DNA from: Persicaria tinctoria
Lineage: Eukaryota > Streptophyta > Magnoliopsida > Caryophyllales > Polygonaceae
Direction: 5' to 3'
DNA: 64,000 nt
Assembly (NCBI GenBank): GCA_037127255.1
Contig: JBANSL010000014.1
Coordinates: 2,501 to 66,500, forward strand
Made by a program: the position numbers and the translations under genes. The notes beneath the pieces were generated by a model. It saw only the letters and a list, made by a program, of their open reading frames with translations. It had not been told where the DNA came from and did not search any database. This document shows, piece by piece, positions 37,737 through 51,900 of this stretch (position 1 is its first letter; each line of letters begins with the position of its first letter).

Positions 37737-40700
37737 GGCTGGTATTTTTGTGGAAGATTTCGGGTTAATGAAGGAGGTACCATCTCTAGTGCTCCAAAAC
37801 GACTGAAACTTTGTGCGTAGCTTTAATATAACCAATAAGGTGGGGAAACGCTAAAAAATTGGAATTTGGAGGCTAATACGATTAGCTTACCGCGTGAGAT
37901 TTGCAACACGACTTGTATTTCTGTGGGGAGATTTCAGGTTAATGATGGAGGTACCATCTCTAGTGCTCCAAAAGGGCTAGAACTTTGTGGGTAGTTTTAA
38001 TATAAACAATAAGGTGGGGAAACACTAAAAAATGGGAATTTAGAGGCTAATACGATCAGCTTACCCCATGAGATTTGAAACACGACTTGTATTTCTGTGG
38101 GGAGATTTCGGGTTAATGTAGGAGGTACCATCTCTAATGCTCAAAAAGGGCTAGAACTTTGTGTGTAGCTTTAATATAAACAATAAGGTAGGGAAACACT
38201 AAAAAATTGGAATTTTGAGGCTAATACGATCAGCTTACCCCGTGAGATTTGCAACACGACTTGTATTTTTGTGGGAGATTTCGGGTTAATGAAGGAGGTA
38301 CCATCTCTAGTGCTCCAAAAGGACTGAAACTTTGTGGGTAGCTTTAATATAACCAATAAGGTGGGGAAACGCTAAAAAATTGGAATTTGGAGGCTAATAC
38401 GAATAGCTTACCGCGTGAGATTTGCAACACGACTTGTATTTCTGTGGGGAGATTTCGGGTTAATGAAGGAGGTACCATCTCTAGTGCTTCAAAAGGGCTA
38501 GAACTTTGTGGGTAGCTTTAATATAAAGAATAAGGTGGGGAAACACTAAAAAATGGGAATTTAGAGGCTAATACGATCAGTTTACCGCGTGAGATTTGCA
38601 ACACGGCTTGTATTTTTGTGGGAGATTTCGGGTTAATGAAGGAGGTACCATCTCTAGTGCTCCAAAAGGGCTAGAACTTTGTGGGTAGCTTTAATATAAA
38701 CAATAAGGCAGGGAAACACTAAAAAATGGGAATTTAGAGGCTAATACGATCAGCTTACCCCGTGAGATTTGCAACACGTCTTGTATTTTTGTGGGAGATT
38801 TCGGGTTAATGAAGGAGGTACCATCTCTAATGCTCCAAAAGGGCTAGAACTTTGTGGGTAGCTTTAATATAAACAATAAGGTTGGGAAACACTAAAAAAT
38901 GGGAATTTTGACGCTAATACGATCAGCTTACCCCGTGAGATTTGCAACACGGCTTGTATTTTTGTGGGAGATTTCGGGTTAATGAAGGAGGTACCATCTC
39001 TAGTGCTCCAAAAGGACTGAAACTTTGTGGGTAGCTTTAATATAACCAATAAGGTGGGGAAACGCTAAAAAATTGGAATTTGGAGGCTAATACGATTAGC
39101 TTACCGCGTGAGATTTGCAACACGACTTGTATTTCTGTGGGGAAATTTCGGGTTAATGAAGGAGGTACCATCTCTAGTGCTTCAAAAGGGCTAGAACTTT
39201 GTTGGTAGCTTTAATATAAACAATAAGGTGGGGAAACACTAAAAAATGGGAATTTAGAGGCTAATACGATCAGCTTACCGCGTGAGATTTGCAACACGGC
39301 TTGTATTTTTGTGGGAGATTTCAGGTTAATGAAGGAGGTACCATCTCTAGTGCTCCAAAAGGGCTAAACTTTGTGGGTAGCTTTAATATAACCAATAAGG
39401 TGGGGAAACACTAAAAAATGGGAATTTAGAGGCTAATACGATCAGCTTACCCCGTGAGATTTGCAACACGTCTTGTATTTTTGTGGGAGATTTCGGGTTA
39501 ATGAAGGAGGTACCATCTCTAGTGCTCCAAAAGGGCTAGAACTTTGTGGGTAGCTTTAATATAACCAATAAGGTGGGGAAACACTAAAAAATGGGAATTT
39601 AGAGGCTAATACGATCAGCTTACCCCGTGAGATTTGTAACACGGCTTGTATTTTCGTGGGAGATTTCGGGTTAATGAAGGAGGTACCATCTCTAATGCTC
39701 CAAAAGGGCTAGAACTTTGTGGGTAGCTTTAATATAAACAATAAGGTGGGGAAACACTAAAAAATGGGAATTTTGACGCTAATACGATCAGCTTACCCCG
39801 TGAGATTTGCAACACGGCTTGTATTTTTGTGGGAGATTTCGGGTTAATGAAGGAGGTACCATCTCTAGTGCTCCAAAAGGACTGAAACTTTGTGGGTAGC
39901 TTTAATATAACCAATAAGGTGGGGAAACGATAAAAAATTGGAATTTGGAGGCTAATACGATTAGCTTACCGCGTGAGATTTGCAACATGACTTGTATTTC
40001 TGTGGGGAGATTTCGGGTTAATGAAGGAGGTACCATCTCTAGTGCTTCAAAAGGGCTAGAATTTTGTGGGTAGCTTTAATATAAACAATAAGGTGGGGAA
40101 ACACTAAAAAATGGGAATTTAGAGGCTAATACGATCAGCTTACCCCGTGAGATTTGCAACACGGCTTGTATTTTTGTGGGAGATTTCGGGTTAATGAAGG
40201 AGGTACCATCTCTAGTGCTCCAAAACGACTGAAACTTTGTGCGTAGCTTTAATATAACCAATAAGGTGGGGAAACGCTAAAAAATTAGAATTTGGAGGCT
40301 AATACGATTAGCTTACCGCGTGAGATTTGCAACACGACTTGTATTTCTGTGGGGAGATTTCGGGTTAATGATGGAGGTACCATCTCTAGTGCTCCAAAAG
40401 GGCTAGAACTTTGTGGGTAGTTTTAATATAAACAATAAGGTGGGGAAACACTAAAAAATGGGAATTTAGAGGCTAATACGATCAGCTTACCCCGTGAGAT
40501 TTGCAACACGGCTGGTATTTTTGTGGGAGATTTCGGGTTAATGAAGGAGGTACCATCTCTAGTGCTCCAAAACGACTGAAACTTTGTGCGTAGCTTTAAT
40601 ATAACCAATAAGGTGGGGAAACGCTAAAAAATTGGAATTTGGAGGCTAATACGATTAGCTTACCGCGTGAGATTTGCAACACGACTTGTATTTCTGTGGG

Positions 40701-43700
40701 GAAATTTCGGGTTAATAAAGGAGGTACCATCTCTAGTGCTTCAAAAGGGCTAGAACTTTGTGGGTAGCTTTAATATAAACAATAAGGTGGGGAAACACTA
40801 AAAAATGGGAATTTAAAGGCTAATACGATCAGCTTACCCCGTGAGATTTGCAACACGGCTTGTATTTTTGTGGGAGATTTCGGGTTAATGAAGGAGGTAC
40901 CATCTCTAGTGCTCCAAAACGACTGAAACTTTGTGCGTAGCTTTAATATAACCAATAAGGTGGGGAAATGCTAAAAAATTAGAATTTGGAGGCTAATACG
41001 ATTAGCTTACCGCGTGAGATTTGCAACACGACTTGTATTTCTGTGGGGAGATTTCAGGTTAATGATGGAGGTACCATCTCTAGTGCTCCAAAAGGGCTAG
41101 AACATTGTGGGTAGTTTTAATATAAACAATAAGGTGGGGAAACACTAAAAAATGGGAATTTAGAGGCTAATACGATCAGCTTACCCCATGAGATTTGCAA
41201 CACGACTTTTATTTCTGTGGGGAGATTTCGGGTTAATGAAGGAGGTACCATCTCTAATGCTCAAAAAGGGCTAGAACTTTGTGTGTAGATTTAATATAAA
41301 CAATAAGGTAGGGAAACACTAAAAAATGGGAATTTTGAGGCTAATACGATCAGCTTACCCCGTGAGATTTGCAACACGACTTGTATTTTTGTGGAAGATT
41401 TCGGGTTAATGAAGGAGGTACCATATCTAGTGCTCCAAAAGGACTGAAACTTTGTGGGTACCTTTAATATAACAAATAAGGTGGGGAAACGCTAAAAAAT
41501 TGGAATTTTGAGGCTAATACGATTAGCTTACCGCGTGAGATTTGCAACACGACTTGTATTTCTGTGGGGAGATTTCGGGTTAATGAAGGAGGTACCATCT
41601 CTAGTGCTTCAAAAGGGCTAGAACTTTGTGGGTAGCTTTAATATAAACAATAAGGTGGGGAAACACTAAAAAATTGGAATTTAGAGGCTAATACGATCAG
41701 TTTACCCCGTGAGATTTGCAACACGGCTTATATTTTTGTGTGAGATTTCGGGTTAATGAAGGAGGTACCATCTCTAGTGCTCCAAAACGACTGAAACTTT
41801 GTGCGTAGCTTTAATATAACCAATAAGGTGGGGAAACGCTAAAAAATTGGAATTTGGAGGCTAATACGATTAGCTTACCGCGTGAGATTTGCAACACGAC
41901 TTGTATTTCTATGGGGAGATTTCAGGTTAATGAAGGAGGTACCATCTCTAGTGCTCCAAAAGGGCTAGAACTTTTTGGGTAGCTTTAAAATAACCAATAA
42001 GGTGGGGAAACGCTAAAAAATTGGAATTTGGAGGCTAATACGATTAGCTTACCGCGTGAGATTTGCAACACGACTTGTATTTCTGTGGGGATATTTCGGG
42101 TTAATGAACGAGGTACCATCTCTAATGCTCAAAAAGGGCTAGAACTTTGTGGGTAGTTTTAATATAAACAATAAGGTGGGGAAACACTAAAAAATGGGAA
42201 TTTAGAGGCTATTACGATCAGCTTACCCCATGAGATTTGCAACACGACTTGTATTTCTGTGGGGAGATTTCAGGTTAATGATGGAGGTACCATCTCTAGT
42301 GCTCCAAAAGGGCTAGAACTTTGTTGGTAGTTTTAATATAAACAATAAGGTGGGGAAACACTAAAAAAATGGGAATTTAGAGGCTAATACGATCAGCTTA
42401 CCCCATGAGATTTGCAACACGACTTGTATTTCTATGGGGAGATTTCGGGTTAATGAAGGAGGTACCATCTCTAATGCTCAAAAAGGGCTAGAACTTTGTG
42501 TGTAGCTTTAATATAAACAATAAGGTAGGGAAACACTAAAAAATGGGAATTTTGAGGCTAATACGATCAGCTTACCCCGTGAGATTTGCAACACGGCTTG
42601 TATTTTTGTGGAAGATTTCGGGTTAATGAAGGAGGTACCATCTCTAGTGCTCCAAAAGAGCTAGAAATTTGTGGGTAGCTTTAATATAACCAATAAGGTG
42701 GGGAAACACTAAAAAATGGGAATTTAGAGGCTAATACGATCAGCTTACCGCGTGAGATTTGCAACACGGCTTGTATTTTTGTGGGAGATTTCGGGTTAAT
42801 GAAGGAGGTACCATCTCTAGTGCTCCAAAAGGGCTAGAACTTTGTGGGTAGATTTAATATAACCAATAAGGTGGGGAAACACTAAAAAATGGGAATTTAG
42901 AGGCTAATACGATCAGCTTACCCCGTGAGATTTGCAACACGGCTGGTATTTTTGTGGGAGATTTCGGGTTAATGAAGGAGGTACCATCTCTAGTGCTCCA
43001 AAACGACTGAAACTTTGTGCGTAGCTTTAATATAACCAATAAGGTGGGGAAACGCTAAAAAATTGGAATTTGGAGGCTAATACGATTAGCTTACCGCGTG
43101 AGATTTGCAACACGACTTGTATTTCTATGGGGAGATTTCAGGTTAATGAAGGAGGTACCATCTCTAGTGCTCCAAAAGGGCTAGAACTTTGTGGGTAGTT
43201 TTAATATAAACAATAAGGTGGGGAAACACTAAAAAATGGGAATTTAGAGGCTATTACGATCAGCTTACCCCATGAGATTTGCAACACGACTTGTATTTCT
43301 GTGGGGAGATTTCAGGTTAATGATGGAGGTACCATCTCTAGTGCTCCAAAAGGGCTAGAACTTTGTTGGTATTTTTAATATAAACAATAAGGTGGGGAAA
43401 CACTAAAAAATGGGAATTTAGAGGCTAATACGATCAGCTTACCCCATGAGATTTGCAACACGACTTGTATTTCTATGGGGAGATTTCGGGTTAATTAAGG
43501 AGGTACCATCTCTAATGCTTAAAAAAGGGCTAGAACTTTGTGTGTAGCTTTAATATAAACAATTAGGTAGGGAAACACTAAAAAATGGGAATTTTGAGGC
43601 TAATACGATCAGCTTACCCCGTGAGATTTGCAACACGGCTTGTATTTTTGTGGGAGATTTCGGGTTAATGAAGGAGGTACCATCTCTAGTGCTCCAAAAG

Positions 43701-43982
43701 AGCTAGAAATTTGTGGGTAGCTTTAATATAACCAATAAGGTGGGGAAACACTAAAAAATGGGAATTTAGAGGCTAATACGATCAGCTTACCGCGTGAGAT
43801 TTGCAACACGGCTTGTATTTTTGTGGGAGATTTCGGGTTAATGAAGGAGGTACCATCTCTAGTGCTCCAAAAGGGCTAGAACTTTGTGGGTAGCTTTAAT
43901 ATAACCAATAAGGTGGGGAAACACTAAAAAATGGGAATTTAGAGGCTAATACGATCAGCTTACCCCGTGAGATTTGCAACAC
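37737..43982. repeat. Long block C of array 2 (6246 bp, 36 monomers)
   Basis: Block C begins at the third copy of the marker and follows block B at a shift of 6418 bp as far as about 40300. There the arrangement changes: one monomer fewer is present, and a monomer with GGCTGGTATTTTTGTGGGAG is inserted in the order. Beyond that it matches block B at a shift of 6244-6246 bp. It has private changes such as AAGGCAGGG near 38707, GGCTTATATTT near 41726 and GCTTAAAAAAGGGC near 43519, the last adding one base. Confidence 0.75.
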
Positions 43983-46945
43983 GGCTGGTATTTTTGTGGA
44001 AGATTTCGGGTTAATGAAGGAGGTACCATCTCTAGTGCTCCAAAACGACTGAAACTTTGTGCGTAGCTTTAATATAACCAATAAGGTGGGGAAACGCTAA
44101 AAAATTGGAATTTGGAGGCTAATACGATTAGCTTACCGCGTGAGATTTGCAACACGACTTGTATTTCTGTGGGGAGATTTCAGGTTAATGATGGAGGTAC
44201 CATCTCTAGTGCTCCAAAAGGGCTAGAACTTTGTGGGTAGTTTTAATATAAACAATAAGGTGGGGAAACACTAAAAAATGGGAATTTAGAGGCTAATACG
44301 ATCAGCTTACCCCATGAGATTTGAAACACGACTTGTATTTCTGTGGGGAGATTTCGGGTTAATGTAGGAGGTACCATCTCTAATGCTCAAAAAGGGCTAG
44401 AACTTTGTGTGTAGCTTTAATATAAACAATAAGGTAGGGAAACACTAAAAAATTGGAATTTTGAGGCTAATACGATCAGCTTACCCCGTGAGATTTGCAA
44501 CACGACTTGTATTTTTGTGGGAGATTTCGGGTTAATGAAGGAGGTACCATCTCTAGTGCTCCAAAAGGACTGAAACTTTGTGGGTAGCTTTAATATAACC
44601 AATAAGGTGGGGAAACGCTAAAAAATTGGAATTTGGAGGCTAATACGAATAGCTTACCGCGTGAGATTTGCAACACGACTTGTATTTCTGTGGGGAGATT
44701 TCGGGTTAATGAAGGAGGTACCATCTCTAGTGCTTCAAAAGGGCTAGAACTTTGTGGGTAGCTTTAATATAAAGAATAAGGTGGGGAAACACTAAAAAAT
44801 GGGAATTTAGAGGCTAATACGATCAGTTTACCGCGTGAGATTTGCAACACGGCTTGTATTTTTGTGGGAGATTTCGGGTTAATGAAGGAGGTACCATCTC
44901 TAGTGCTCCAAAAGGGCTAGAACTTTGTGGGTAGCTTTAATATAAACAATAAGGCGGGGAAACACTAAAAAATGGGAATTTAGAGGCTAATACGATCAGC
45001 TTACCCCGTGAGATTTGCAACACGTCTTGTATTTTTGTGGGAGATTTCGGGTTAATGAAGGAGGTACCATCTCTAATGCTCCAAAAGGGCTAGAACTTTG
45101 TGGGTAGCTTTAATATAAACAATAAGGTTGGGAAACACTAAAAAATGGGAATTTTGACGCTAATACGATCAGCTTACCCCGTGAGATTTGCAACACGGCT
45201 TGTATTTTTGTGGGAGATTTCGGGTTAATGAAGGAGGTACCATCTCTAGTGCTCCAAAAGGACTGAAACTTTGTGGGTAGCTTTAATATAACCAATAAGG
45301 TGGGGAAACGCTAAAAAATTGGAATTTGGAGGCTAATACGATTAGCTTACCGCGTGAGATTTGCAACACGACTTGTATTTCTGTGGGGAAATTTCGGGTT
45401 AATGAAGGAGGTACCATCTCTAGTGCTTCAAAAGGGCTAGAACTTTGTGGGTAGCTTTAATATAAACAATAAGGTGGGGAAACACTAAAAAATGGGAATT
45501 TAGAGGCTAATACGATCAGCTTACCGCGTGAGATTTGCAACACGGCTTGTATTTTTGTGGGAGATTTCGGGTTAATGAAGGAGGTACCATCTCTAGTGCT
45601 CCAAAAGGGCTAAACTTTGTGGGTAGCTTTAATATAACCAATAAGGTGGGGAAACACTAAAAAATGGGAATTTAGAGGCTAATACGATCAGCTTACCCCG
45701 TGAGATTTGCAACACGTCTTGTATTTTTGTGGGAGATTTCGGGTTAATGAAGGAGGTACCATCTCTAGTGCTCCAAAAGGGCTAGAACTTTGTGGGTAGC
45801 TTTAATATAACCAATAAGGTGGGGAAACACTAAAAAATGGGAATTTAGAGGCTAATACGATCAGCTTACCCCGTGAGATTTGTAACACGGCTTGTATTTT
45901 CGTGGGAGATTTCGGGTTAATGAAGGAGGTACCATCTCTAATGCTCCAAAAGGGCTAGAACTTTGTGGGTAGCTTTAATATAAACAATAAGGTGGGGAAA
46001 CACTAAAAAATGGGAATTTTGACGCTAATACGATCAGCTTACCCCGTGAGATTTGCAACACGGCTTGTATTTTTGTGGGAGATTTCGGGTTAATGAAGGA
46101 GGTACCATCTCTAGTGCTCCAAAAGGACTGAAACTTTGTGGGTAGCTTTAATATAACCAATAAGGTGGGGAAACGATAAAAAATTGGAATTTGGAGGCTA
46201 ATACGATTAGCTTACCGCGTGAGATTTGCAACATGACTTGTATTTCTGTGGGGAGATTTCGGGTTAATGAAGGAGGTACCATCTCTAGTGCTTCAAAAGG
46301 GCTAGAATTTTGTGGGTAGCTTTAATATAAACAATAAGGTGGGGAAACACTAAAAAATGGGAATTTAGAGGCTAATACGATCAGCTTACCCCGTGAGATT
46401 TGCAACACGGCTTGTATTTTTGTGGGAGATTTCGGGTTAATGAAGGAGGTACCATCTCTAGTGCTCCAAAACGACTGAAACTTTGTGCGTAGCTTTAATA
46501 TAACCAATAAGGTGGGGAAACGCTAAAAAATTAGAATTTGGAGGCTAATACGATTAGCTTACCGCGTGAGATTTGCAACACGACTTGTATTTCTGTGGGG
46601 AGATTTCGGGTTAATGATGGAGGTACCATCTCTAGTGCTCCAAAAGGGCTAGAACTTTGTGGGTAGTTTTAATATAAACAATAAGGTGGGGAAACACTAA
46701 AAAATGGGAATTTAGAGGCTAATACGATCAGCTTACCCCGTGAGATTTGCAACACGGCTGGTATTTTTGTGGGAGATTTCGGGTTAATGAAGGAGGTACC
46801 ATCTCTAGTGCTCCAAAACGACTGAAACTTTGTGCGTAGCTTTAATATAACCAATAAGGTGGGGAAACGCTAAAAAATTGGAATTTGGAGGCTAATACGA
46901 TTAGCTTACCGCGTGAGATTTGCAACACGACTTGTATTTCTGTGG
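43983..46945. repeat. Partial fourth block of array 2, matching block C
   Basis: From the fourth marker the sequence follows block C at a shift of 6246 bp with almost no differences. The match ends near 46945, where the sequence reads GGGGAGATTTCAGGTTAATGATGG while block C reads GGGGAAATTTCGGGTTAATAAAGG. After this point the order resembles the interior of blocks A and B instead, starting with CCATGAGATTTGAAACACG near 47088. This fourth copy was therefore interrupted by exchange with a different part of the array. Confidence 0.75.
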
Positions 46946-48970
46946 GGAGATTTCAGGTTAATGATGGAGGTACCATCTCTAGTGCTCCAAAAGGGCTAGA
47001 ACTTTGTGGGTAGTTTTAATATAAACAATAAGGTGGGGAAACACTAAAAAATGGGAATTTAGAGGCTAATACGATCAGCTTACCCCATGAGATTTGAAAC
47101 ACGACTTGTATTTCTGTGGGGAGATTTCGGGTTAATGAAGGAGGTACCATCTCTAATGCTCAAAAAGGGCTAGAACTTTGTGTGTAGCTTTAATATAAAC
47201 AATAAGGTAGGGAAACACTAAAAAATGGGAATTTTGAGGCTAATACGATCAGCTTACCCCGTGAGATTTGCAACACGACTTGTATTTTTGTGGGAGATTT
47301 CGGGTTAATGAAGGAGGTACCATCTCTAGTGCTCCAAAAGGACTGAAACTTTGTGGGTAGTTTTAATATAACCAGTAAGGTCGGGAAACGCTAAAAAATT
47401 GGAATTTGGAGGCTAATACGATTAGCTTACCGCGTGAGATTTGCAACACGACTTGTATTTCTGTGGGGAAATTTCGGGTTAATGAAGGAGGTACCATCTC
47501 TAGTGCTTCAAAAGGGCTAGAACTTTGTGGGTAGCTTTAATATAAACAATAAGGTGGGGAAACACTAAAAAATGGGAATTTAGAGGCTAATACGATCAGC
47601 TTACCCCGTGAGATTTGCAACACGGCTTGTATTTTTGTGGGAGATTTCGGGTTAATGAAAGAGGTACCATCTCTAGTGCTCCAAAACGACTGAAACTTTG
47701 TGCGTAGCTTTAATATAACCAATAAGGTGGGGAAATGCTAAAAAAATGGAATTTGGAGGCTAATACGATTAGCTTACCGCGTGAGATTTGCAACACGACT
47801 TGTATTTCTGTGGGGAGATTTCAGGTTAATGATGGAGGTACCATCTCTAGTGCTCCAAAAGGGCTAGAACATTGTGGGTAGTTTTAATATAAACAATAAG
47901 GTGGGGAAACACTAAAAAATGGGAATTTAGAGGCTAATACGATCAGCTTACCCCATGAGATTCGCAACACGACTTTTATTTCTGTGGGGAGATTTCGGGT
48001 TAATGAAGGAGGTACCATCTCTAATGCTCAAAAAGGGCTAGAACTTTGTGTGTAGCTTTAATATAAACAATAAGGTAGGGAAACACTAAAAAATGGGAAT
48101 TTTGAGGCTAATACGATCAGCTTACCCCGTGAGATTTGCAACACGACTTGTATTTTTGTGGAAGATTTCGGGTTAATGAAGGAGGTACCATATCTAGTGC
48201 TCCAAAAGGACTGAAACTTTGTGGGTACCTTTAATATAACAATTAAGGTGGGGAAACGCTAAAAAATTGGAATTTGGAGGCTAATACGATTAGCTTACCG
48301 CGTGAGATTTGCAACACGACTTGTATTTCTGTGGGGAGATTTCGGGTTAATGAAGTAGGTACCATCTCTAGTGCTTCAAAAGGGCTAGAACTTTGTGGGT
48401 AGCTTTAATATAAACAATAAGGTGGGGAAACACCAAAAAATGGGAATTTAGAGGCTAATACGATCAGCTTACCCCATGAGATTTGCAACACGGCTTGTAT
48501 TTTTGTGGGAGATTTTGGGTTAATGAAGGAGGTACCATCTCTAGTGCTCCAAAACGACTGAAACTTTGTGCGTAGCTTTAATATAACCAATAAGGTGGGG
48601 AAACGCTAAAAAATTGGAATTTGGAGGCTAATACGATTAGCTTACCGCGTGAGATTTGCAACACGACTTGTATTTCTGTGGGGAAATTTCAGGTTAATGA
48701 AGGAGGTACCATCTCTAGTGCTCCAAAAGGGCTAGAAATTTGTGGGTAGCTTTAATATAACCAATAAGGTGGGGAAACACTAAAAAATGGGAATTTAGAG
48801 ACTAATACGATCAGCTTACCCCGTGAGATTTGCAACACGGCTTGTATTTTTGTGGGAGATTTCGGGTTAATGAAGGAGGTACCATCTCTAGTGCTCCAAA
48901 AGGGCTAGAACTTTGTGGGTAGTTTTAATATAAACAATAAGGTGGGGAAACACTAAAAAATGGGAATTTA
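46285..48970. repeat. Block repeated at about 56350-59030 (shift 10061 bp, 58 monomers)
   Basis: A long run of rare variants matches at one shift: ACCAGTAAGGTCGGG (47373 and 57434 region), GAGATTCGCAACACG, GCTAAAAAAATGGAATTTGG, AATGAAGTAGGTACC, GATTTTGGGTTAATG and GAGACTAATACG. Homology ends on the left where the two copies read ACATGACTTG and ACACGGCTTG. Private changes such as CACCAAAAAATGG near 48431 and TAACAATTAAGG near 48237 are present in this copy only. Confidence 0.75.
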
Positions 48971-51900
48971 GAGGCTAATACGATCAGCTTACCCCATGAG
49001 ATTTGCAACACGACTTGTATTTCTATGGGGATATTTCGGGTTAATGAACGAGGTACCATCTCTAATGCTCAAAAAGGGCTAGAACTTTGTGGGTAGTTTT
49101 AATATAAACAATAAGGTGGGGAAACACTAAAAAATGGGAATTTAGAGGCTATTACGATCAGCTTACCCCATGAGATTTGCAACACGACTTGTATTTCTGT
49201 GGGGAGATTTCAGGTTAATGATGGAGGTACCATCTCTAGTGCTCCAAAAGGGCTAGAACTTTGTGGGTAGTTTTAATATAAACATTAAGGTGGGGAAACA
49301 CTAAAAAATGGGAATTTACAGGCTAATACGATCAGCTTACCCCATGAGATTTGCAACACGACTTGTATTTCTACGGGGAGATTTCGGGTTAATGAAGGAG
49401 GTACCATCTCTAATGCTCCAAAAGGGCTAGAACTTTGTGGGTAGCTTTAATATAAACAATAAGGTGGGGAAACACTAAAAAATGGGAATTTTGACGCTAA
49501 TACGATCAGCTTACCCCGTGAGATTTGCAACACGGCTTGTATTTTTGTGGGAGATTTCGGGTTAATGAAGGAGGTACCATCTCTAGTGCTCCAAAAGGAC
49601 TGAAACTTTGTGGGTAGCTTTAATATAACCAATAAGGTGGGGAAACGCTAAAAAATTGGAATTTGGATGCTAATACGATCAGCTTACCCCGTGAGATTTG
49701 CAACACGGCTTGTATTTTTGTGGGAGATTTCGGGTTAATGAAGGAGGTACCATATCTAGTGCTCCAAAAGGGCTAGAACTTTGTGGGTAGCTTTAATATA
49801 AACAATAAGGAGGGGAAACACTAAAAAATGGGAATTTAGAGGCTAAAACGATCAGCTTACCCCGTGAGATTTGCAACACGGCTTGTATTTTTGTGGGAGA
49901 TTTCGGGTTAATGAAGGAGGTACCATCTCTAGTGCTCAAAAACGATTGAAACTTTGTGCGTAGCTTTAATATAACCAATAAGGTGGGGAAACGCTAAAAA
50001 ATTAGAATTTGGAGGCTAATACGATTAGCTTACCGCGTGAGATTTGCAACACGACTTGTATTTCTGTGGGGAGATTTCAGGTTAAAGATGGAGGTACCAT
50101 CTCTATTGCTCCAAAAGGGCTAGAACTTTGTGGGTAGTTTTAATATAAACAATAAGGTGGGGAAACACTAAAAAATGGGAATTTAGAGGCTAATACGATC
50201 AGCTTACCCCAAGAGATTTGCAACACGACTTGTATTTCTGTGGGGAGATTTCGGGTTAATGAAGGAGGTACCATCTCTAATGCTCAAAAAGGGCTAGAAC
50301 TTTGTGTGTAGCTTTAATATAAACAATAAGGTAGGGAAACACTAAAAAATGGGAATTTTGAGGCTAATACGATCAGCTTACCCCGTGAGATTTGCAACAC
50401 GACTTGTATTTTTGTGGGAGATTTCGGGTTAATGAAGGAGGTACCATCTTTAGTGCTCCAAAAGGACTGAAACTTTGTGGGTAGCTTTAATATAACCAAT
50501 AAGGTGGGGAAACGCTAAAAAATTGGAATTTGGAGGCTAATACGATTAGCTTACCGCGTGAGATTTGCAACACGACTTGTATTTCTGTGGGGAAATTTCG
50601 GGTTAATGAAGGAGGTACCATCTCTAGTGCTTCAAAAGGGCTAAAACTTTGTGGGTAGCTTTAATATAAACAATAAGGTGGGGAAACACTAAAAAATGGG
50701 AATTTAGAGGCTAATACGATCAGCTTACCGCGTGAGATTTGCAACACGGCTTGTATTTTTGTGGGAGATTTCGGGTTAATGAAGGAGGTACCATCTCTAG
50801 TGCTCCAAAAGGGCTAGAACTTTGTGGATAGTTTTAATATAAACAATAAGGTGGGGAAACACTAAAAAATGGGAATTTAGAGACTAATACGATCAGCTTA
50901 CCCCGTGAGATTTGCAACACGGCTTGTGTTTTTGTGGGAGATTTCGGGTTAATGAAGGAGGTACCATCTCTAGTGCTCCAAAAGGGCTAGAACTTTGTGG
51001 GTAGTTTTAATGTAAACAATAAGGTGGGGAAACACTAAAAAATGGGAATTTAGAGGCTAATACGATCAGCTTACCCCATGAGATTTGCAACACGACTTGT
51101 ATTTCTGTGGGGATATTTCGGGTTAATGAACGAGGTACCATCTCTAATGCTCAAAAAGGGCTAGAACTTTGTGGGTAGTTTTAATATAAACAATAAGGTG
51201 GGGAAACACTAAAAAATGGGAATTTAGAGGCTATTACGATCAGCTTACCCCATGAGATTTGCAACACGACTTGTATTTCTGTGGGGAGATTTCAGGTTAA
51301 TGATGGAGGTACCATCTCTAGTGCTCCAAAAGGGCTAGAACTTTGTGGGTAGTTTTAATATAAACATTAAGGTGGGGAAACACTAAAAAATGAGAATTTA
51401 CAGGCTAATACGATCAGCTTACCCCATGAGATTTGCAACACGACTTGTATTTCTATAGGGAGATTTCGGGTTAATGAAGGAGGTACCATCTCTAATGCTC
51501 CAAAAGGGCTAGAACTTTGTGGGTAGCTTTAATATAAACAATAAGGTGGGGAAACACTAAAAAATGGGAATTTTGATGCTAATACGATCAGCTTACCCCG
51601 TGAGATTTGCAACACGGCTTGTATTTTTGTGGGAGATTTCGGGTTAATGAAGGAGGTACCATCTCTAGTGCTCCAAAAGGACTGAAACTTTGTGGGTAGC
51701 TTTAATATAACCAATAAGGTGGGGAAACGCTAAAAAATTGGAATTTGGAGGCTAATACGATCAGCTTACCCCGTGAGATTTGCAACACGGCTTGTATTTT
51801 TGTGAGAGATTTCGGGTTAATGAAGGAGGTACCATATCTAGTGCTCCAAAAGGGCTAGAACTTTGTGGGTAGCTTTAATATAAACAATAAGGTGGGGAAA

